DNA of 18,678 nucleotides from JAICIG01 sp035532215 (GTDB taxonomy: Bacteria; Planctomycetota; Planctomycetia; Pirellulales; JAICIG01), in the NCBI GenBank assembly GCA_035532215.1, contig DATKRK010000412.1, forward strand, positions 1 to 18,678, in the 5' to 3' direction. This document shows, in pieces, positions 13,919 to 18,678 of the stretch. The first letter of the stretch is position 1. The number at the start of each line of letters is the position of its first letter. Under the pieces are notes generated by a model. The model did not search any database. It saw nothing but the letters and a program-made list of their open reading frames with translations, and was not told the origin of the DNA. The position numbers were made by a program, and so were the translations under genes.

Positions 13919-14827
13919 CTACTTCTCGTCAGCACTCTTCGATGCGTCCTTGCCCTTTGCGTGCAGCTCCGCCAGCCAGGCCAGCGACTTCTCCTGCCAG
14001 GCATCCCACATCGGGCCTTTGTAGCCGTTCAGGCCGTGGCCGCCGGAAGGCAGTTCCAGATATTGCGCAGGAACTTTGTGCGCCACGAGCGCCTCATGAA
14101 ACTGCTTGCTGTTAACTGGCGGCACGGCCTTGTCGTCCAAGGCGTGGGCCAGAAACGTCGGCGGCGTGCGCTCGGTCGCCTGCTTCTCGTTGGAGAACAG
14201 TTCGACCACCTCCGGCGACGGGTCTTTGCCCAGCAGGTTGGTCTTCGAACCTTGGTGCGTCTGCTCGCCCATCGTAATCACCGGATAGACGAGGATCATG
14301 AAGTCGGGGCGGCAACTGACGCGGTCGAGCGGGGCGGCGGCACTTGCATCGCCGTCGTCGAAGTGGGTTCCGGCCGTGGAGGCCAGATGGCCGCCGGCCG
14401 AAAAGCCCATGATGCCGATCCGCGACGGGTCGATCTCCCATTGCTTGGCGCGGGCTCGAACCGTGCGCAGCGCCCGCTGGGCATCGAGCAAAGGCACGAA
14501 GGTGCGGCCGGCCGGCAAGCGATATTCGAGCACCACGCCCGTCATGCCGTGGCGATTCAGCCACTCGGCGATGCCGTGCCCTTCCGCGCCCGTGACCAGT
14601 CCGCCATAGCCGCCGCCGGGGCAGATCACGATCGCCGTGCCATTGCTCTTGGCCGGCCGGTGAACGGTAATCCAAGCTTCGGCGTCCTCGAACTTGCCTT
14701 CGCCAAGCGGAGCGCGGCCGTTCCACAGTGCGATGCGTTCCCCTTTCCGAGCGTCCCCAGCTTTTGGCTCAGCGGCGATACAGGTTGATGCAAACAGCAG
14801 CACGCTTGCAGCTAATTGAAATCTCAT
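13919..14827 (-). CDS. Secreted alpha/beta-hydrolase (acetyl esterase-like)
   Basis: The 302-residue protein starts with a signal peptide (about 1-19, cleavage near AA-E). It has the oxyanion-hole motif CPGGGYGG (69-76), nucleophile S143 in GFSAGGH, a likely acid at D231 or D232 in HALDD, and H264 in SGGHG. This is the layout of the alpha/beta-hydrolase group that includes acetyl-xylan and other carbohydrate esterases often annotated BD-FAE or Aes-like. It should act outside the cytoplasm on ester bonds, perhaps removing acetyl groups from polysaccharides. The natural substrate is not determinable. The ATG at 14827 has AAGGAA 6-8 nt upstream. It stands alone on its strand. Catalytic residues are complete and the length is typical. 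Confidence 0.88.
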   Translation of the reverse strand: MRFQLAASVLLFASTCIAAEPKAGDARKGERIALWNGRAPLGEGKFEDAEAWITVHRPAKSNGTAIVICPGGGYGGLVTGAEGHGIAEWLNRHGMTGVVLEYRLPAGRTFVPLLDAQRALRTVRARAKQWEIDPSRIGIMGFSAGGHLASTAGTHFDDGDASAAAPLDRVSCRPDFMILVYPVITMGEQTHQGSKTNLLGKDPSPEVVELFSNEKQATERTPPTFLAHALDDKAVPPVNSKQFHEALVAHKVPAQYLELPSGGHGLNGYKGPMWDAWQEKSLAWLAELHAKGKDASKSADEK

Positions 14828-14896
14828 AGCAGATTCCTTGGTTTTCCAACGCCCGAGGAGATGAAAGCTCCTATTGTGGGCTGTCGGAAATTTGTT

Positions 14897-14902
14897 TTTA
14901 TA
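14897..14902 (-). promoter_or_regulatory. Candidate -10 box of the esterase gene
   Basis: On the minus strand the hexamer TATAAA lies about 70 nt upstream of the esterase ATG. No good -35 is found at 16-18 nt. In the presumed leader, aggag (14856-14860) and ctcct (14868-14872) can form a small hairpin. The assignment is tentative. Confidence 0.25.
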
Positions 14903-15012
14903 GGGATCGCGTTTACGGGTTTAGTCGAGGGGCAATGGCTTGCGAGAGCGACCTAGCGTAGTCTAATCATGGCCTAACGGGGCGCCATGTCAACGCCACG
15001 AACGTTTTGCGC

Positions 15013-15294
15013 ATGAAGCTTCAGTTGGATTCCGCATGGTCAAAAACGGCCGTAATCTCTGTGGCCGTTTTTTGTGCTTGGCTTTACCGCTCGCACGCAA
15101 TCGGCCGTCCGTTCTCGTCGAAACGCGCGATTATGGTGGCCGCCTTGATATTGACGGCAGCGGCGATCACCCGGCTCTGGCAAGCAACAAGCAAAGCCAA
15201 GAACTGGTCGTGGTGGACCACTTTCTTTGCTTTTATACTCTCCACAATCGTCGTCGCCTTCGTGACCTTGGGCGTGTTCCAAATACTTTTTTGA
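15013..15294 (+). CDS. Possible small membrane protein
   Basis: The 93-residue open frame encodes three hydrophobic segments (about 11-25, 39-55 and 66-92) with positively charged loops between them, so it would be a small integral membrane protein. I do not recognise a family. ATG 15013 is preferred over the TTG at 15007, but no Shine-Dalgarno is visible. Codons 10-20 overlap a perfect inverted repeat followed by a T-tract (15042-15072), which looks like a transcription terminator and argues against the gene being read in full. It is convergent with the dehydrogenase gene, with 99 nt between the two stops. The gene may be real, spurious or decaying. Confidence 0.4.
   Translation: MKLQLDSAWSKTAVISVAVFCAWLYRSHAIGRPFSSKRAIMVAALILTAAAITRLWQATSKAKNWSWWTTFFAFILSTIVVAFVTLGVFQILF
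15042..15072. terminator. Terminator-like inverted repeat inside a small ORF
   Basis: The arms aaaaacggcc (15042-15051) and ggccgttttt (15063-15072) are perfect and flank 11 nt. A GC core followed by six T residues (15068-15073) is the intrinsic terminator layout on the plus strand. The A-tract on the left makes it symmetric, so it could also act on the minus strand, at the upstream side of the esterase gene. Confidence 0.4.
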
Positions 15295-15393
15295 TCCTTC
15301 GCTGGGATCGAAAGAAAAATGCGAACAGACCCACTACCAAGCGTCTCTGCTTTTACTTCCCGCGCATACCACCTGCCGTTTACCAGCGACCGC

Positions 15394-18354
15394 CTACCTG
15401 CCCAGCGACCGCAAATATTCGAACAAATCAGCCGCTTCCTGGGCGGTTAGGTCGCTCAGCACGCCGTCGGGCATCAGCGACTTGTCGCTCTTGTGCAGTT
15501 CGTCGACGTCCTCGTGGGCGATCCGCACGATTTGCTTCTCGGCGGTTTTGAGCACGATTTCCCGGTCGTTCTTCTCAACAATCAGGCCGGTCAGCAATTG
15601 CCCGTCGCCGGTGGCCAGGGCGTAGGCTGCATACGGCTCGTCGATTTTTTGCGACGGCCGCAGCACGTGCGACAGCAACTCGGCCGGTTGCGGATATTTC
15701 TTGTTGATCTCCGCCAGCGTCGGGCCGAGCGACTTGCTCTTGTCGTCGATCTCGTGGCAGGCGCGGCAGCGGGCGCCGTCGCTGAAGTAAATCAGCTTAC
15801 CGCGATGGAGGTCTCCTCTGCGGCTGAGAATCATCTCAGGGTCGAAGTTCGGGCCAAGCGTCGGGCGGCGCTGGGATTCGGGGACGAACGCTTCGAACAA
15901 CCCGCGAACGTCGCTCGTCGCGGACGCCGCGCCCAGCGACGCCGCCGTCTTGAAATCGTCGCCCAAGAGCGTCCCGGCGTGCATGCGGACGGCCAGCGCC
16001 AAGGCGCCGGACGTCGTTTTGAGCAACGTGCGAATCTCGCTCTCGTGCGGCTGGCCGCCGCGCGTACCGCCGACCAGCGAGTGCAAAGCTTCCGCCTCGA
16101 CCGAGCCTTCCGTGATCGGCGCGGAGCCTGAGCCGCTCGCGGGGCCTTCGAGCGAGCGAATCCACTCATCGACCAGCGCCACGCCCCGGCGATCGACGAC
16201 GCGCGAGCCGATATACGGCATGCGCGCATAGCCCAGCTTCGACATGCGGTACATCAAAATACTGCGGTACGGATCGCCCGGCACGACGATCTTCGCATCG
16301 CTCAGGCCGAACGTGCCGATGCCGGTGCCTTTGTTCGTGTTCAGCTTATCGAACGGCAAATCGCGGCGGAGATAAAACGACACGATCGCGTTGCCGCCGG
16401 GTTGATGACAGACGCTGCAATTGACGTGCAGGTAACTGCGAGCCCGGTCTCCCAGCGGCTGCCCAGGATCGTGCGGATCGACGAGCCGCAACGGATCATC
16501 CTTGGCGACTGCCGGCGCACTGGCGAGCACGCCACGTTCGGCCAAGCCGACCAGTTGGTTTGCCGCGTGCGAATCGCCGCCGAGCGCGGGCCGGTCCAAC
16601 TGGTTGGCGACGAAGCCGAGCACAAACCCCGATTCGGCATTGTGGCACAAGCGGCACTCGTTCACGGCGTTGACGTGCCAGGTGCGCTCGGCGACGCCGC
16701 CCTTGGCCGCCGGATCGGCAACGCGCAAGGTTCGATTGGCGCCGATCGATTCCGCCAGATACGCCTCTTGGCCGGCTTCGTCCCAGAAATAACTGTACGG
16801 TCGCCACGTTCCGCGCTCGTAGTGCAAAATCTGCGTTTCCAAGCGGATCGGCTCGCCTGCGGTTTGCGGCAGCGTCAGGTGCTTGGCGAAAACGGTCCCC
16901 TCTGGATAAACGGCTCGTTTGTCTTTGCTTTTGGCAAGTTCGATCGCGCCGGCGCCGGGAATCCCCGCAAAACGCTCGGCCTTGGCGCCATCCAACCAGC
17001 GGCTGACTTTCACGGCATAGGGCACGACGCCCGGCGCCGGGGCCATCGTGTGCAGCGAGGCGAACAAGCCCGTCTCGCTGAGCCGGCGAGGGAAGCTGGC
17101 CGAAGTGTCTGGCACGTCGGACGGCAGCAGTTCGTAAATCTGGCCGGTGAAATCGTAGTCGAGCACGTACAACTCGCCGGCGGCGCCTTCGGTGAAGGAG
17201 ACGATCCGCTGATCGGTGTCGACCAGCGTCGTCTGCGAATACGACTGATCTTCGTCCGCGTGCAGCGCCCAGATCGTGCCGGTGATGTAGTCGCCATAGA
17301 TGAACGAGCCGGCGAGCCCCGGCAGCTTCGCGCCGCGATAGACCGGGCCGCCGATCACCGAGTTGGCTTCGGTGTGCGGATGGTCGATGGCCGGAGGCAG
17401 AATCGGCGTCGGCCCCGGCTTGACCTCGGTCCGCAGCGCCGCACGGCCTTCCATCACGGGCCAGCCGCAGTTGCCGCCGCGAACGATGCGATGCACCATC
17501 TCCCACGATTCCCAGCCGTTGTCGGCGGCGAACGTCTCGCCTGTCTCGACGTCGATGCCGAACTTCCACGGATTGCGCAGGCCATAGGCCCAGATCTCGC
17601 CGCGGGCGCCCTTGAGTTCGACAAACGGATTGCCGGCGGGAATCGCATACGCCTGGCCGGCGGCCGGATGGTCGACGTCGATCCGCAAGATCGCGCCGAG
17701 CAGATCGCTCACGTCCTGACCCGTCGTGCGGCCATCGGGCGGATTCGGTCCGGCGCCGTCGCCCGTGGAAATGTACAAGCAGCCGTCCTTGCCGAACTCC
17801 AGGCAGCCGCCGTTATGGCCGCCGGATGGCCAGGTAATGATAACCTGTTCGCTGTTGGGCACGGCTCGCGGCGGCGCGTTGCCGTCGAGCGTAAATCGCG
17901 AGACGCGCGTGTGGCCGCCCTCGCCCGGATGAACGTAGCAGACGAACAGGTAGCGGTTATCGCCATATTGGGGATGAAACTCGGCGTCGAACAGAGAAAC
18001 GTTGCGGCCCGCCAGATCGCCCGGCAAGAGCGCTTGCAGATCGACGATCAGATCGGCCTCTTTCACCTGGGCTTCCAGGGGAAAGCTGAAGACCTTGCCG
18101 GCCATTTCGGTCACGAGCAGCCGCTTGGCGCCGGGAACCAATTCGATGCAGGTAGGTTTTCGAAAGCGAAGCGCCGGATACGCCGGAACGAGCCGATAGG
18201 GCGCCGGCGGCTGGGGCGCTCCTTGAATGCGCGACGTCGTCCAGGCCGGTCGCTTCGCCGCCTTTTCCGCTGTCCCCGCCCACGCTTCCGCCGCGCATAA
18301 ACCGACGCCGACCAAGGCGCCGAAACCTAAAACGCACATGCCGCCTAAACGCAT
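15394..18354 (-). CDS. Secreted PQQ-type sugar dehydrogenase fused to three-heme cytochrome c
   Basis: The 986-residue protein has a signal peptide (about 1-26). Residues 50-410 form a glucose/sorbosone dehydrogenase beta-propeller, with WPSGGHNGG (175-183), ISTGDG (195-200) and YGLRNPWKFG (257-266) typical of this PQQ-dependent family. Residues 425-740 carry two CxxCH heme sites, CRLCH (567-571) and CSVCH (646-650). Residues 850-986 match the planctomycete/verrucomicrobial heme-binding domain, with CRACH (863-867) and a late LMPDG. The expected role is periplasmic oxidation of a sugar or similar alcohol/aldehyde, with electrons passed through covalently bound hemes toward the respiratory chain. 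The substrate is unknown and PQQ binding is inferred from the fold. ATG 18354 has GGAG 6 nt upstream. It stands alone on its strand, with structured upstream DNA. Confidence 0.9.
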   Translation of the reverse strand: MRLGGMCVLGFGALVGVGLCAAEAWAGTAEKAAKRPAWTTSRIQGAPQPPAPYRLVPAYPALRFRKPTCIELVPGAKRLLVTEMAGKVFSFPLEAQVKEADLIVDLQALLPGDLAGRNVSLFDAEFHPQYGDNRYLFVCYVHPGEGGHTRVSRFTLDGNAPPRAVPNSEQVIITWPSGGHNGGCLEFGKDGCLYISTGDGAGPNPPDGRTTGQDVSDLLGAILRIDVDHPAAGQAYAIPAGNPFVELKGARGEIWAYGLRNPWKFGIDVETGETFAADNGWESWEMVHRIVRGGNCGWPVMEGRAALRTEVKPGPTPILPPAIDHPHTEANSVIGGPVYRGAKLPGLAGSFIYGDYITGTIWALHADEDQSYSQTTLVDTDQRIVSFTEGAAGELYVLDYDFTGQIYELLPSDVPDTSASFPRRLSETGLFASLHTMAPAPGVVPYAVKVSRWLDGAKAERFAGIPGAGAIELAKSKDKRAVYPEGTVFAKHLTLPQTAGEPIRLETQILHYERGTWRPYSYFWDEAGQEAYLAESIGANRTLRVADPAAKGGVAERTWHVNAVNECRLCHNAESGFVLGFVANQLDRPALGGDSHAANQLVGLAERGVLASAPAVAKDDPLRLVDPHDPGQPLGDRARSYLHVNCSVCHQPGGNAIVSFYLRRDLPFDKLNTNKGTGIGTFGLSDAKIVVPGDPYRSILMYRMSKLGYARMPYIGSRVVDRRGVALVDEWIRSLEGPASGSGSAPITEGSVEAEALHSLVGGTRGGQPHESEIRTLLKTTSGALALAVRMHAGTLLGDDFKTAASLGAASATSDVRGLFEAFVPESQRRPTLGPNFDPEMILSRRGDLHRGKLIYFSDGARCRACHEIDDKSKSLGPTLAEINKKYPQPAELLSHVLRPSQKIDEPYAAYALATGDGQLLTGLIVEKNDREIVLKTAEKQIVRIAHEDVDELHKSDKSLMPDGVLSDLTAQEAADLFEYLRSLGR

Positions 18355-18434
18355 CTTCGACTCCGGGGGCGCAGTTGAACATCAAAGCATTTGAGTCCGA
18401 ATTCTAAGTTCGCACGGCTCAACTTGACGGGGTT

Positions 18435-18451
18435 CGAGTGTACCACACTCG
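18435..18451. repeat. Hairpin upstream of the dehydrogenase gene
   Basis: The arms cgagtgt and acactcg (7 bp) flank acc. It lies about 80 nt upstream of the dehydrogenase start. On the minus strand it contains TACACT, a partial -10 match with a TG nearby, so it may overlap the promoter or serve as an operator. No good -35 was found. Confidence 0.4.
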
Positions 18452-18463
18452 TGCGCCGTTTGC

Positions 18464-18483
18464 CTGATTCAAGCGAGAATCAG
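18464..18483. repeat. Second hairpin upstream of the dehydrogenase gene
   Basis: The arms ctgattc (18464-18470) and gaatcag (18477-18483) are perfect around aagcga. It is 12 nt from the hairpin at 18435-18451. The dyad could be a regulator-binding site or part of a structured leader. Confidence 0.4.
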
Positions 18484-18562
18484 AAGTTTGCGCTTGCTTG
18501 CAGACTGGCGATGCCGACGGGATTTAGCCGCGGATGAAACACGGAGCGGCGAAGCCGCAACC

Positions 18563-18620
18563 AAAGTCGCTTTTCGCTCCGCGAAAAAGGCGCCTTTTTC
18601 GCGGAGCGAAAAGCGACTTT
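18563..18620. repeat. Perfect 58-bp palindrome with no spacer
   Basis: Two 29-bp arms, 18563-18591 and 18592-18620, are exact reverse complements and meet at ggcgcc. The pairing breaks only at 18562/18621. It can extrude as a cruciform or form a very stable RNA hairpin. A small hairpin gcggc-gaa-gccgc (18546-18558) precedes it. From memory, related tcgcttttcgctccgcg arms recur in planctomycete genomes, so it is likely a dispersed hairpin repeat. The rest of 18355-18678 shows no gene. Confidence 0.85.
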
Positions 18621-18678
18621 CTGGAGCCTGAGTTTGAATTTCCTGCCGCGAAACCCGGCTTGACCCTCAGGGCGAAAT

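Noticed and set aside
16402..18300. 632-residue plus-strand open frame
   Set aside because: It is antisense to the dehydrogenase-cytochrome gene and has no recognisable domain.

Overview
The window is high-GC bacterial DNA whose gene content points to a planctomycete, probably of the Pirellula group. Three things support this: a periplasmic sugar dehydrogenase fused to a C-terminal c-type heme domain of the Pirellula/Verrucomicrobium type, a zinc-ribbon/WD40 protein, and a DUF6159-like membrane protein remnant. Intergenic spaces are long and rich in short hairpins. No taxonomic marker (rRNA, ribosomal protein) is present, so the placement is inference. No tRNA, rRNA, CRISPR array, integrase or complete insertion sequence was seen.

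Layout. Positions 1-279 hold only hairpins and half of a dispersed repeat. An HD-domain phosphohydrolase (280-1608, minus) is divergent from a hybrid sensor histidine kinase/response regulator (1963-3765, plus). A minus-strand block then reads from 10053 down to 3785: a very large FAAL-ACP-aminoketone synthase fusion, a small Tse2-like putative ADP-ribosylating toxin, a TPR protein overlapping it by 14 nt, and a PIG-L family deacetylase. After a divergent 606-nt gap come a zinc-ribbon WD40 protein and a lipoprotein on the plus strand. Positions 12584-13918 are a decayed, repeat-rich interval with terminator-like hairpins, a 73-bp MITE-like element whose right part is also at 186-243, a broken DUF6159-like gene, and several inverted and tandem repeats. 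Next come a secreted alpha/beta-hydrolase (minus), a doubtful small membrane protein (plus), and a 986-residue secreted dehydrogenase carrying three heme-binding motifs (minus). The right edge carries a perfect 58-bp palindrome.

How genes may work together. The FAAL-ACP-AOS protein carries, in one chain, everything needed to activate a fatty acid, tether it to a carrier and condense it with an amino acid into a long-chain aminoketone (a sphingoid-like base). The PIG-L enzyme two genes further down belongs to a family that deacetylates amino-sugar conjugates, so a link to lipid modification is possible but unproven. The Tse2-like gene and its overlapping TPR gene form the best candidate for a little-described system (a toxin with a partner). 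Other genes look like independent single units, as is common in planctomycetes.
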